From an uncultured Clostridia bacterium (lineage in GTDB: Bacteria; Bacillota; Clostridia; Oscillospirales; Acutalibacteraceae), in NCBI GenBank assembly GCA_937898195.1, contig CALEJD010000069.1, positions 1 through 41,273 of the forward strand: a DNA stretch of 41,273 bases, in the 5' to 3' direction. A program made the position numbers and the translations under genes. Below are positions 1-8,246 of this stretch, piece by piece. Positions within the stretch are counted from its first letter, which is position 1. Every line of letters starts with the position of its first letter. Under the pieces are notes generated by a model. That model was not told the origin of the DNA and ran no database searches. It saw only the letters and a list, made by a program, of their open reading frames with translations.

Positions 1-743
1 GCATCCTTTGGGAAATGAGCAGGTACCCAGTCAAGAATAACACCGATATCGTTTTTATGGCACATATCAATAAGATACATTAAATCGTCTGGTGTGCCAT
101 AACGAGAAGTTGCCGCAAAATAACCTGTTACCTGATAACCCCATGAGCCATCAAAAGGATATTCTGTAAGTGGCATAAATTCGATATGAGTATATCCCAT
201 TTCTTTTACATAAGGAATGAGCTCTTCTGCCATTTTTCTATATGAATAGAAATTACCATCTTCATATTGCTTCCAAGAACCAAAATGGACTTCATAAATA
301 TTTACAGGTCTGTCATATTGTGCTCTTTCGCGTTTTGCTTTTTCCCATTTGGCATCAGTCCAATTATAAGCGCCCAACTCATAAAATTTTGTCGCATTAT
401 CGGGACGGGTTTCCATATGATAACCATAAGGGTCACTTTTCATAAGTTTTCTTCCGTCGTGAGTATAAATGCAATATTTATATGAGTCATATTGATTAAC
501 GCCATCAATATATGCTTCCCAAATGCCACCTGCCGTTATACGAGTTGCAAGGTTTGCGTTTTCACTCCAGTTATTGAATGTGCCACAAACTGCAACAGCT
601 TCTGCATTGGGTGCCCACACTCTGAAAACAACTGTGTTTTCAGAAACTCTATGTGAGCCCATAAATTCATAGGCACGAGCATTGTTGCCCTGATGAAAAA
701 GATAAACGGGAACCTGAGATTCATAGTTATTACTTTCTGACAT
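1..743 (-). CDS. glgB: 1,4-alpha-glucan branching enzyme, N-terminal part (runs off window)
   Basis: GlgB moves alpha-1,4-glucan segments to alpha-1,6 branch points during glycogen synthesis in the cytoplasm. About 247 residues are visible. The N-terminal carbohydrate-binding module has the family signature VFRVWAPNA-x-AVAVCGTFNNW. The start of the GH13 barrel follows, with IYEVHFGSWK, the FMPLTEYPFDGSWGYQ stretch and YFAATSRYGTPDDL. The catalytic Asp/Glu residues would lie beyond the left edge. ATG at 743 is chosen because GGGAGG (751-756) sits 7 bases upstream. The gene is monocistronic or first in its operon, as the next gene upstream (ABC exporter) ends at a terminator. Family recognition is firm; completeness cannot be judged. 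Confidence 0.93.
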   Translation of the reverse strand, partial: MSESNNYESQVPVYLFHQGNNARAYEFMGSHRVSENTVVFRVWAPNAEAVAVCGTFNNWSENANLATRITAGGIWEAYIDGVNQYDSYKYCIYTHDGRKLMKSDPYGYHMETRPDNATKFYELGAYNWTDAKWEKAKRERAQYDRPVNIYEVHFGSWKQYEDGNFYSYRKMAEELIPYVKEMGYTHIEFMPLTEYPFDGSWGYQVTGYFAATSRYGTPDDLMYLIDMCHKNDIGVILDWVPAHFPKD

Positions 744-936
744 TTCTCTACCTCCCAGAAAACATAGTTATACAGATATATTGTAACACCCTAAAAAAGC
801 TTTTTCAAGCATTTTTTGAACAAAATAGTCAAAGTGTTAACAAATTTCATTACGGGCATTTGTGCAGTTTGTTACAAAAATTTACCAGAAATATATAAAG
901 TAAACAAGAAAAAATATGATTTTTTGTCAAAAAATT

Positions 937-963
937 AAACCGAGTGTAAAATCCACTCGGTTT
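937..963 (-). terminator. Intrinsic terminator of the marR-ABC operon
   Basis: Ten-base perfect stem (937-946 with 954-963) and a 7-base loop. On the minus strand it is followed by a U-rich tract. It lies about 27 bases beyond the stop of the last ABC gene. The T-rich flank on the other side means it could also work on the plus strand. Confidence 0.8.
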
Positions 964-989
964 TTGTATGTTGCATTGCGGAAAAAGAA

Positions 990-2903
990 TCAATTTTCTG
1001 CAAAATTGCCAGTGTAAAGTTGATAATATTTTCCTTTTTGTGAAATCAAGTCATCGTGGTCGCCACGTTCTATAATTCTGCCGTTTTCAAGCACCATAAT
1101 TGCTTTCGCGTTACGAACAGTTGAAAGTCTGTGAGCAATAACAAAAACTGTTCGACCTTCCATAAGAGCATCCATACCCTCTTCGATAAGCTTTTCTGTT
1201 CTTGTGTCGATTGAGCTTGTTGCTTCGTCGAGAATAAGCACGGGTGGGTCTGCAACTGCCGCACGAGCGATTGAGAGTAACTGTCGCTGACCTTGTGAAA
1301 GGTTTGAGCCGTCACCTGTGAGCATTGTATCATATCCGTCAGGAAGATGCGAAATGAATGAATGTGCATTCGCAATTTTTGCAGCTTTAACAACGTCTTC
1401 GTGAGTAGCATCAAGATTACCATAACGGATATTATCTTCAATTGTACCTGTAAACAAATGGGTATCCTGCAAAACAATTCCCAATGAGCGACGCAAATCA
1501 TCTTTTTTGATTTTCTTGATATTTATGCCGTCATAACGAATTTTACCCTCTTGAATTTCATAAAAACGGTTAATAAGATTTGTAATTGTTGTTTTGCCCG
1601 CACCAGTTGAACCGACAAATGCGATTTTCTGACCGGGTTTTGCATAGAGTGAAACGTCGTGAAGAACTGTTTTTTCGTCTGTGTAACCGAATGTGACATC
1701 TTCAAAAACAATGTCACCTGCAAGGCGTGTATATGTGATTGTGCCATCGCCGTGCGTATGTTTCCAAGCCCAGATACCTGTGTGCTTTTCTGTTTCTTCA
1801 ATTTCACCCTCATCATTAATTCTTGCATTTACAAGCACAACATAGCCCTCGTCGATTTCAGGCTTCTGGTCAATAATTTCAAAAATTCTCTCTGCGCCTG
1901 CAAGAGCCATAAGTGCATTATTAAACTGTTGTGTGATATTTGAAATAGGTTGTGTGAAACTTCTGATATATTGCAAGAATGCAACAATGTCACCTGCTGT
2001 CATTGCGCGTTTAATGGCTAAAAGTCCACCAACTGCAGCCGTAAGAGCATAAGTTATATGGGAAAGATTATTCATAATTGGTCCCAACATATTTGCAAAG
2101 CTATTTGCACTTGTTGCAGACTTGCGAAGTTTTTCATTAATTTCACCGAAGTGAGAAACAACTTCCCCCTCGTGATTAAACACTTTAACTACCTTTTGTC
2201 CCTCAATAATTTCTTCAATATATCCGTTAACTGTACCTAACTGTTCTTGTTGCTTTTTAAAGTAGAATGCACTCTTTTTACCAAGTGTCTTTGTAATAAA
2301 CACCATTACAACAACCATTATACAAACGATTAAAGTCATTTGCCAACTTAAGAACAACATAATGAAGAACGAGCCTAAAATCATAATGCCAGATGAAATA
2401 AACTGCGTTACGCCCTGACTGATAAACATACGAAGAGTTTCAACGTCATTTGTGAATCGGCTCATAATTTCACCGTGAGGACGAGAGTCAAAGTAGCTGA
2501 TTGGCAAATCTGCAATAGCATCAAAAAGGTCTTTTCTCAAAGTGTTGAGTGTGCGTTGTGTAAGCCAAACAGAGCATTTTGATTGACCGAAAGACGCCAA
2601 TGCACCAAATAAAAATACTGCGCCCATAATGCACATCATTTTAATAAGTGGTGCTATGAGTTCACTTGTGAATTCTTTGCCTATCATTGGTGTGAGATAA
2701 TCGTCAATAATAGGTTTTATGAATAACGAGCCTGAAACAGATGCGATTGAACTGATTGCTGCGAAAATTAGCATTCCAAAGAACAAGCCTCTATGTCTTA
2801 AAATATATTTAAAAAGTCTTTTGATTGTTCCTTTGGTATTCTTTGGTTTCTGCACAGGTCTTCCCCTACCACGGTTTCCTGGTCCACCCATTGGTCCTGC
2901 CAT
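990..2903 (-). CDS. ABC exporter half-transporter, canonical-site subunit
   Basis: A 637-residue fused membrane/ATPase protein, the second half of a heterodimeric multidrug-type exporter (BmrC/BmrD, LmrC/LmrD class). An unusual Gly/Pro/Arg-rich leader (residues 1-23) precedes six predicted membrane helices (about 35-335). The ATPase domain (about 395-637) has Walker A GSTGAGKT (431-438), Q-loop Q479, signature LSQGQ (535-539), Walker B VLILDE with catalytic E560, and H-loop H591. The signature departs from LSGGQ, as expected for the half that gives its signature to the degenerate site. Start ATG 2903 overlaps the upstream TAA by one base (TAATG), with GGGAGG inside the upstream gene, so the two are translationally coupled. 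Substrate unknown; the MarR partner suggests drug or toxic-compound efflux. Confidence 0.92.
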   Translation of the reverse strand: MAGPMGGPGNRGRGRPVQKPKNTKGTIKRLFKYILRHRGLFFGMLIFAAISSIASVSGSLFIKPIIDDYLTPMIGKEFTSELIAPLIKMMCIMGAVFLFGALASFGQSKCSVWLTQRTLNTLRKDLFDAIADLPISYFDSRPHGEIMSRFTNDVETLRMFISQGVTQFISSGIMILGSFFIMLFLSWQMTLIVCIMVVVMVFITKTLGKKSAFYFKKQQEQLGTVNGYIEEIIEGQKVVKVFNHEGEVVSHFGEINEKLRKSATSANSFANMLGPIMNNLSHITYALTAAVGGLLAIKRAMTAGDIVAFLQYIRSFTQPISNITQQFNNALMALAGAERIFEIIDQKPEIDEGYVVLVNARINDEGEIEETEKHTGIWAWKHTHGDGTITYTRLAGDIVFEDVTFGYTDEKTVLHDVSLYAKPGQKIAFVGSTGAGKTTITNLINRFYEIQEGKIRYDGINIKKIKKDDLRRSLGIVLQDTHLFTGTIEDNIRYGNLDATHEDVVKAAKIANAHSFISHLPDGYDTMLTGDGSNLSQGQRQLLSIARAAVADPPVLILDEATSSIDTRTEKLIEEGMDALMEGRTVFVIAHRLSTVRNAKAIMVLENGRIIERGDHDDLISQKGKYYQLYTGNFAEN

Positions 2904-4657
2904 TATAACGCACCTCCCATCACATCAAAATCGTCACTACCCTTTTGTTGAGAGTTATATATATCTTGATAAATTTCATTGCGTGCAAGCAATTCTTCGT
3001 GATTGCCAATATCGTTTATTTCACCATCATCAAGAATAATGATTTTATCACAATCCTGAACAGATGAAATTCTTTGTGCAATTATAATTTTTGTTGTGTC
3101 TGGAATACACTCACGAAGTCCTTTGCGTATTTTTGAATCTGTGAATGTATCAACTGCACTTGTTGAATCATCAAGAATAAGAATTTTAGGTTTTTTAAGA
3201 ATTGCACGAGCAATACAGAGACGCTGTTTCTGTCCACCTGAAACATTGACACCGCCCTGTCCCAAATCAGTATTATATCCATCAGGGAATGATGACACAA
3301 ATGAATGTGCATCAGCAATTTTACAAGCTTCTTGAATTTCTTCATCAGTTGCATTTTTGTTGCCCCAACGAAGATTTTCTGCTATTGTGCCGGAGAAAAG
3401 AACATTCTTTTGAAGCACCATACTAACAGCATCTCGAAGATTAAAGATTTTATAATCTTTAACGTTTTCGCCACCGACAAGCAATTCGCCGTCAGTTACA
3501 TCATAAAGGCGAGGAATAAGTTGAACAAGAGTGGTTTTAGCTGAACCTGTCGCACCGATAATACCAACCATTTCACCACTTTCAATTTTGAATGTGGCAT
3601 TGCTGATTACATTATTCTGTGACCCTGCATATTTAAATGAAACATTTTTAAATTCGATTGAACCGTCTTTAACATCTGTAATTGTTGCATTGTCGTCATT
3701 AATGTCAGGTGTTTCTTCTACAACTTCCAAAATTCTCTTTGCACTTGCCTGTGACATAAAGAATTGAGCAATAAGCATAACTATCATAAGGAAGTGAATT
3801 AAAATCTGCATAATATAAGTGAAAATCGCAGAAAAGTCACCGATAAGCAAGGTCTCTTGTGTAATTTCTCTCGCTGCAATATAGAGAATTGCAAGAATTG
3901 TGCCATACATAATGATTGTAAATGTTGGCATACCCAAAATCATAAGTTTTTCTGCGTGTAATGCAGCGTTCATAAGGTCATCATTTGCCTTTTTGAACTT
4001 GTCTTTTTCATACTCTGAACGAACAAAGGATTTTACAACTCTTACGTTAGTAAGGTTTTCTTGAATAGATGCATTAAAGCCGTCAAACATTTTGAGCATT
4101 TTCTTAAATCTGCCCAACGCAATAGGTGCAAAAATTATAAGAATAATTGCAATAAGTGGTAATGCTACTGTAAATGGCATTGCAACTTCACGGCTCTTTG
4201 TGATTGTAATGGCAAGTGCCACTACAAACATAACAGGTGCACGGAACAACATTCTAATCATCATAACAAATGTATTCTGCACCGAGTTTACATCAGTTGT
4301 GAGTCTTGTGATAAGTGATGCTGTTGAAAAATGGTCAATATTTGAGAATGAAAATCTCTGGATTTTGCCCATAATTTCTTCTCGAAGTGATGCACCAAAG
4401 CCCATACCTGCAACCGCCGCCATTCGAGCAGCCATTGCGCCACAGAAAAGTGAACTCAATGCATATAAAAGCATTTTAAGACCAAGACGAAGAATAACAT
4501 TCATACTATCTTCTGTCATTCCGCTCTGAACAAGGTTAACAATATCTGCCATTACAAGTGGAATTAGAAGTTCAAGCACGACTTCACCAATCATTAAAAC
4601 CGGTGACAAGATTGTAGGAACTATATATTTTTTTGCATGTCTTAAAAGTTTAAACAT
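2903..4657 (-). CDS. ABC exporter half-transporter, degenerate-site subunit
   Basis: A 584-residue partner of the preceding ABC protein. Membrane domain about 10-305, ATPase domain about 330-580. Walker A is GATGSAKT (368-375), with Ala in place of the usual second Gly. Q-loop is Q416 and the signature VSGGQ (472-476) is near canonical. Walker B ends in Asp (ILILDD, D497) instead of catalytic Glu, and the H-loop His is Gln (AQR, Q528). This subunit therefore supplies the non-hydrolysing ATP site, typical of heterodimeric exporters. ATG 4657 is preferred over the upstream in-frame start at 4687 because AGGGGAG precedes it. It overlaps the marR stop by 8 bases. Expressed as marR-ABC-ABC. Confidence 0.92.
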   Translation of the reverse strand: MFKLLRHAKKYIVPTILSPVLMIGEVVLELLIPLVMADIVNLVQSGMTEDSMNVILRLGLKMLLYALSSLFCGAMAARMAAVAGMGFGASLREEIMGKIQRFSFSNIDHFSTASLITRLTTDVNSVQNTFVMMIRMLFRAPVMFVVALAITITKSREVAMPFTVALPLIAIILIIFAPIALGRFKKMLKMFDGFNASIQENLTNVRVVKSFVRSEYEKDKFKKANDDLMNAALHAEKLMILGMPTFTIIMYGTILAILYIAAREITQETLLIGDFSAIFTYIMQILIHFLMIVMLIAQFFMSQASAKRILEVVEETPDINDDNATITDVKDGSIEFKNVSFKYAGSQNNVISNATFKIESGEMVGIIGATGSAKTTLVQLIPRLYDVTDGELLVGGENVKDYKIFNLRDAVSMVLQKNVLFSGTIAENLRWGNKNATDEEIQEACKIADAHSFVSSFPDGYNTDLGQGGVNVSGGQKQRLCIARAILKKPKILILDDSTSAVDTFTDSKIRKGLRECIPDTTKIIIAQRISSVQDCDKIIILDDGEINDIGNHEELLARNEIYQDIYNSQQKGSDDFDVMGGAL

Positions 4658-5102
4658 TATATTCTCCCCTTTCTGCAAAGTCTGCAAGATTTTTATTCAT
4701 TCTCTCAAGGAATTGGATAAGTGTTTCGATTTCTTCATCTGTAAAATCCGAAAAAGTTGCTTCATCCATATTCAAAAACATATTATCAGCATATTCTGAA
4801 AGTTTTTTGCCTTTTTCTGTAAGCTTCAAGTTGTTGCATCTTGCATCTTTTTTATCTGCAACACGCACAACAAGGCCTGATTCTTCCATTCTCTTTAATG
4901 AGGTTGCAACAGATGGTGGAGAAACATGCAAAAAATCTGCAATTTCTTTTTGTGTTGCATTATCATTCTCACTCAAATATTTTAAAATTGGTGGTTGACC
5001 AAAATAAATTCCGTTTTCACGGAAATTCTTGTCAATTATATTTCGGTGATTGCAATGATATGCTCTGAAACTTGCTCTCACCTTTTCAACATTGTTTTTC
5101 AT
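4650..5102 (-). CDS. MarR-family transcriptional repressor
   Basis: A 150-residue winged-helix regulator. The N-terminal helix carries FRENGIYFGQPPILKYL. The HTH is TQKEIADFLHVSPPSVATSLKRMEESGLV, followed by the wing VRVADKKDARCNNLKLTEKG and a C-terminal dimerisation helix. MarR proteins bind pseudo-palindromes as dimers and release DNA on ligand binding. It heads the operon of the two exporter genes, and its promoter region carries a near-perfect double palindrome (5135-5165), so ligand-relieved autorepression is likely. ATG 5102 (AAAGAG 8 bases upstream) is preferred to the in-frame GTG at 5111. Ligand unknown. Confidence 0.93.
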   Translation of the reverse strand: MKNNVEKVRASFRAYHCNHRNIIDKNFRENGIYFGQPPILKYLSENDNATQKEIADFLHVSPPSVATSLKRMEESGLVVRVADKKDARCNNLKLTEKGKKLSEYADNMFLNMDEATFSDFTDEEIETLIQFLERMNKNLADFAERGEYNV

Positions 5103-5134
5103 CTTATACACTCTTTCAACAGTATTCGACTTTT

Positions 5135-5165
5135 AGTTAATCGATTTATAATTAATCGATTAACT
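5135..5165. promoter_or_regulatory. MarR operator, paired palindromes
   Basis: Two 11-base arms, AGTTAATCGAT and ATCGATTAACT, form a perfect inverted repeat with a 9-base spacer. Each arm also lies within a TTAATCGATTAA-type 12-mer: 5137-5148 matches 11/12 and 5152-5163 matches 12/12, offset by 15 bases. The site begins directly downstream of the -10 of the marR promoter, so a bound repressor would block initiation or escape. Confidence 0.85.
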
Positions 5166-5172
5166 ATTTTTT

Positions 5173-5200
5173 ATTATATATTAATATTGTATATTGTCAA
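5173..5200 (-). promoter_or_regulatory. Sigma-A promoter of marR-ABC operon
   Basis: On the minus strand TTGACA (5200-5195), a 16-base spacer and TATAAT (5178-5173): both hexamers match consensus. The predicted start is near 5166, at the edge of the operator. Confidence 0.85.
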
Positions 5201-5230
5201 CCCACTAAAAAAGCGTCAATTGTGAATATT

Positions 5231-5260
5231 TTGTAAACAATTTGGCGTTTTTGCTATTTT
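5231..5260 (+). promoter_or_regulatory. Possible promoter of the phage-head operon
   Basis: TTGTAA (5231-5236), 18-base spacer and an extended -10, TGCTATTTT (TATTTT at 5255-5260). It is the best plus-strand candidate upstream of terS but not strong. Alternatives cannot be excluded. Confidence 0.35.
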
Positions 5261-5316
5261 GTCTCAGGTTTCTTGAGACAAAAAGCCTTGTTTGCGCTAT
5301 ATATGGAAGGCTTTTT
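5261..5316 (+). promoter_or_regulatory. Tandem leader hairpins, attenuator-like, upstream of terS
   Basis: Two back-to-back inverted repeats. The first is GTCTCA/TGAGAC (5261-5279, 7-base loop). The second is a 10-base stem, AAAAAGCCTT with AAGGCTTTTT (5280-5289 / 5307-5316, 17-base loop), ending in a U-run. The second resembles an intrinsic terminator but lies between the likely promoter and the terS ribosome-binding site. It may be an attenuator or a leftover terminator. Confidence 0.5.
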
Positions 5317-5343
5317 CAAAAGTCTTCTGAAAGGAGACTAAAA

Positions 5344-5823
5344 ATGAACGAAAATAAACTTACAAAAAAAGAACTTGATTTTTGCCGTTGGTATGCAAGA
5401 CTGCAAAACCCAAAAGAAGCCGCACTAAAATCCGGTTACACGGTTTTGCCTGAATATCGTGGCATTAATCTTTTATCAAAGAAACACATTGTCTGCAAAA
5501 TAAAAGAGTTTGAAAAAGAAAATCAGACTGATTCAAATCTAGTTTCAGCAGGACTTTCTCGCCTTGCTTTCGGCTCAATTTCAGATGCTGTGAAACTCAT
5601 TCTCTCTGCAACAAGTGATAATCCCCCACAACCTGATACGCTTGACCTTTTTAACGTATCCGAAATCAAATTCACAAGCGGTAAGGGAATGGAGATTAAA
5701 TTCTTTGACAGACTCAAAGCACTCGAGCAACTTTCTAAGCTTTCAGAAAATTCTCTGAACTCTTCTGCGTTATCTTTCTATGAGGCTCTTGAACGCAGTG
5801 CAAGTGGTGATAGTGATGAGTGA
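5344..5823 (+). CDS. terS: Phage terminase small subunit
   Basis: A 159-residue DNA-recognition subunit of a phage packaging motor. The N-terminal region (LTKKELDFCRWYARLQNPKEAALKSGY) matches the HTH of Terminase_2-type small subunits, followed by an oligomerisation region and a Ser-rich tail. ATG 5344 is used because AAAGGAGA lies just upstream; a longer in-frame reading from 5242 would run through the leader hairpins. Its last 8 bases overlap terL. First gene of an eight-gene head operon in the order seen in Bacillus PBSX (terminases, portal, protease, capsid, connectors). Identification rests on the N-terminal pattern and position before terL. Confidence 0.85.
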   Translation: MNENKLTKKELDFCRWYARLQNPKEAALKSGYTVLPEYRGINLLSKKHIVCKIKEFEKENQTDSNLVSAGLSRLAFGSISDAVKLILSATSDNPPQPDTLDLFNVSEIKFTSGKGMEIKFFDRLKALEQLSKLSENSLNSSALSFYEALERSASGDSDE

Positions 5824-7078
5824 TATTAAATTCAAAAGATTTTCTCAAAAGCAACTCATCGTGCTTAATTGGTGGACAGAATCAAGCCCCCACAAAACAT
5901 ACGACGCCATTATTTGCGACGGTGCTGTGCGAAGCGGAAAAACAATTTGTATGTCTTTATCGTTCATTCTTTGGAGTCTCTATCGGTTTTCAGATTCTTC
6001 ATTTGCTCTCTGCGGCAAAACAATTTCATCACTTCGAAGAAATGTGGTTACTCCCCTATTACCACTTCTAAAAAGCATGGGATTCACGGTCACAGAGAAA
6101 CGCTCTGCAAATCTTATTGAAATCGGCAATGGGAAATGCATCAACAGATTTTATCTTTTCGGTGGAAAAGATGAATCTTCCGCATCACTTATTCAAGGAA
6201 TGACACTTTGCGGAATCTTAATGGATGAAGTAGCCCTTATGCCCCGTTCATTTGTTGAACAGGCAATGGCAAGATGCTCTGTAAATGGTTCAAAATTCTG
6301 GTTTAACTGTAACCCCGAAAATCCAAATCATTGGTTTTATAAAGAGTGGATTAAAAAACACCGCGAGAAAAATTGTCTTTATCTTCATTTTCTTATGGAA
6401 GACAACCCCTCTCTATCCACAAAAATTCGTGAGCGTTATAAGTCGCTTTATTCTGGTGCTTTCTATGAAAGATTTGTTTTAGGCAAATGGGTAGCAGTTG
6501 ACGGACTTGTTTATCCATTCTTCAATGAAAAAGAGCATATTGTAAACACCTTGCCACAAAATTTTGATAAATATTATATCTCTTGTGACTATGGCACAGT
6601 TAACCCTGCATCTTTCGGATTATGGGGACTTCATAAAGGAATATGGTACAGAATCAAGGAATTCTATCACGATTCAAAAGCAAAAGGCTTTCAGATGACC
6701 GACAAAGAATACTATGACCAACTGGTATCTCTTGCAGGTGACAAAAGAGTTGAAGCGGTGATAGTTGACCCCTCTGCTGCATCCTTTATTGAGTGTATCC
6801 GTCGTGAAGGCAAATTCAGGGTTATCCCTGCAAAGAATGATGTTGCAGACGGCATACGCAAAGTTTCTGAAAAACTGAAAACCCACCAAATTTTAATTGG
6901 TAGTTCTTGCAATGATACAATCCGTGAATTCGGAATGTATCGTTGGGACCCCAACAGTGTAAAAGACACACCAAAAAAGGAATTTGACCACGCAATGGAC
7001 GATATTCGTTATTTCGTGGCAACAATTCCAAAAACTTTTGATGATGCACTCTTCGCATTATCAGTTGAAAGAAGATAA
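5816..7078 (+). CDS. terL: Phage terminase large subunit (ATPase-nuclease)
   Basis: A 420-residue packaging motor that pumps DNA into the prohead and cuts the concatemer. The ATPase domain has Walker A-like GAVRSGKT (36-43) and Walker B ILMDE (134-138), with the coupling segment FNCNPENPNHWF (163-174). The RNase H-like nuclease domain has acidic residues D258 (CDYGT), D318 (VIVDPS) and D395/D396 (AMDDIRY). Length and motif order resemble PBSX XtmB. ATG 5816 overlaps terS by 8 bases (ATGAGTGA); upstream in-frame starts lie inside terS. All catalytic residues are present, so the gene looks functional rather than decayed. Confidence 0.93.
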   Translation: MSDIKFKRFSQKQLIVLNWWTESSPHKTYDAIICDGAVRSGKTICMSLSFILWSLYRFSDSSFALCGKTISSLRRNVVTPLLPLLKSMGFTVTEKRSANLIEIGNGKCINRFYLFGGKDESSASLIQGMTLCGILMDEVALMPRSFVEQAMARCSVNGSKFWFNCNPENPNHWFYKEWIKKHREKNCLYLHFLMEDNPSLSTKIRERYKSLYSGAFYERFVLGKWVAVDGLVYPFFNEKEHIVNTLPQNFDKYYISCDYGTVNPASFGLWGLHKGIWYRIKEFYHDSKAKGFQMTDKEYYDQLVSLAGDKRVEAVIVDPSAASFIECIRREGKFRVIPAKNDVADGIRKVSEKLKTHQILIGSSCNDTIREFGMYRWDPNSVKDTPKKEFDHAMDDIRYFVATIPKTFDDALFALSVERR

Positions 7079-7109
7079 TTAAATTTAATTATTTGAAAGG
7101 AGGTATTCA

Positions 7110-8246
7110 ATGTCTTTATTTGATAAAATCGGCAATCGAAAAGTATGCGCCACCACACCACAAGTCAGGTCAAACCACCATTTTGATGTTTTAAACTCTT
7201 TTCCTACATCAGTTTGTCAACCTGAAATTTATAAAAAACTTCGAGAGTCAATACCAGTAATTGATACGGCTATTTATAAGCTTGTCCGTCTTACAGGTGG
7301 ATTTACTGTAAATTCAAACAACGATAAAAATCAAGCACAACTTAACGACTTTGTAAAAAACATCAACACAGGTGTTGCAGGTAAAGGTCTTCAACAGTTT
7401 ATTGACCTTTATTTTGAGCAACTTCTCACTTATGGCACAGCAGCAGGTGAAATTATCACCGACGGCTATAATATTGACTCACTTTACAATGTACCAATCA
7501 GGGACATTTCTCTTAAACGAAATCCTAAAAACTTTAACGAGATTTTAGTTTGCAAGCCTGATGCTTTTGACGGTACACCCGTGCCATATCAAGAATTAGT
7601 TATGTATTCTACACTTAATTCCGAGCCAGGCGCGCTTGTTGGCAATTCAATTCTTAAAAGTCTGCCATTCGTATCATCAATTCTGATGAAAATCTATGAC
7701 TCTATCGGGCAAAATTGGGAAAGAGCAGGAAATCTTCGTTTTGCGGTTACATATAACCCTGGTACAGATATGCTTGACCGTGCTTATGCAAAAGAGCGAG
7801 CACAACAAATCGCAAGTGAATGGGCAAGTGCTATGGAATCAGGCTCAGTCAAAGACTTTGTGGCAATCGGTGATGTGCAAATTAAGGTAATCGGTGCTGA
7901 TAATCAGATACTTAACAGTGAAATACCCGTAAGACAAATGCTTGAACAGATAGTTGCAAAACTTTCGATTCCACCTTTTATGTTAGGACTCTCTTGGTCA
8001 ACGACTGAGAGAATGTCTTCACAACAAGCAGATGCACTCACAACAGAAATCGATGCTTATCGTCGCATTTTAACTCCTGTTATTGAGAAAATCTGTTCGC
8101 TTTATCTCAGACTTTTGGGCAACAGTAATGGTGTTAACGTTATCTGGGATGAAGTTACTCTTCAGGACTCGGTGGAGCTTGCAAAGGCAAATCTCTATAA
8201 TGCTCAGGCACAAAGTTTAATCTCGGGAGGTGAAAGTGATGATTAA
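7110..8246 (+). CDS. Phage portal protein
   Basis: A 378-residue protein of the dodecameric ring at the capsid vertex through which DNA enters. Portal-like features are an N-terminal segment ending in PVIDTAIYKLVRLTGG, a central wing/clip region, and a C-terminal stem/crown with IPPFMLGLSW followed by ERMSSQQADALTTEIDAYRRIL, typical of HK97/PBSX-type portals. GAAAGGAGGT precedes ATG 7110. It sits 31 bases after terL and overlaps the protease gene by 8 bases. Slightly shorter than many portals but apparently complete. Confidence 0.87.
   Translation: MSLFDKIGNRKVCATTPQVRSNHHFDVLNSFPTSVCQPEIYKKLRESIPVIDTAIYKLVRLTGGFTVNSNNDKNQAQLNDFVKNINTGVAGKGLQQFIDLYFEQLLTYGTAAGEIITDGYNIDSLYNVPIRDISLKRNPKNFNEILVCKPDAFDGTPVPYQELVMYSTLNSEPGALVGNSILKSLPFVSSILMKIYDSIGQNWERAGNLRFAVTYNPGTDMLDRAYAKERAQQIASEWASAMESGSVKDFVAIGDVQIKVIGADNQILNSEIPVRQMLEQIVAKLSIPPFMLGLSWSTTERMSSQQADALTTEIDAYRRILTPVIEKICSLYLRLLGNSNGVNVIWDEVTLQDSVELAKANLYNAQAQSLISGGESDD

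Noticed and set aside
5242..5343. Longer N-terminus for the small terminase
   Set aside because: It would run through the leader hairpins and lacks a ribosome-binding site; ATG 5344 has a strong one.
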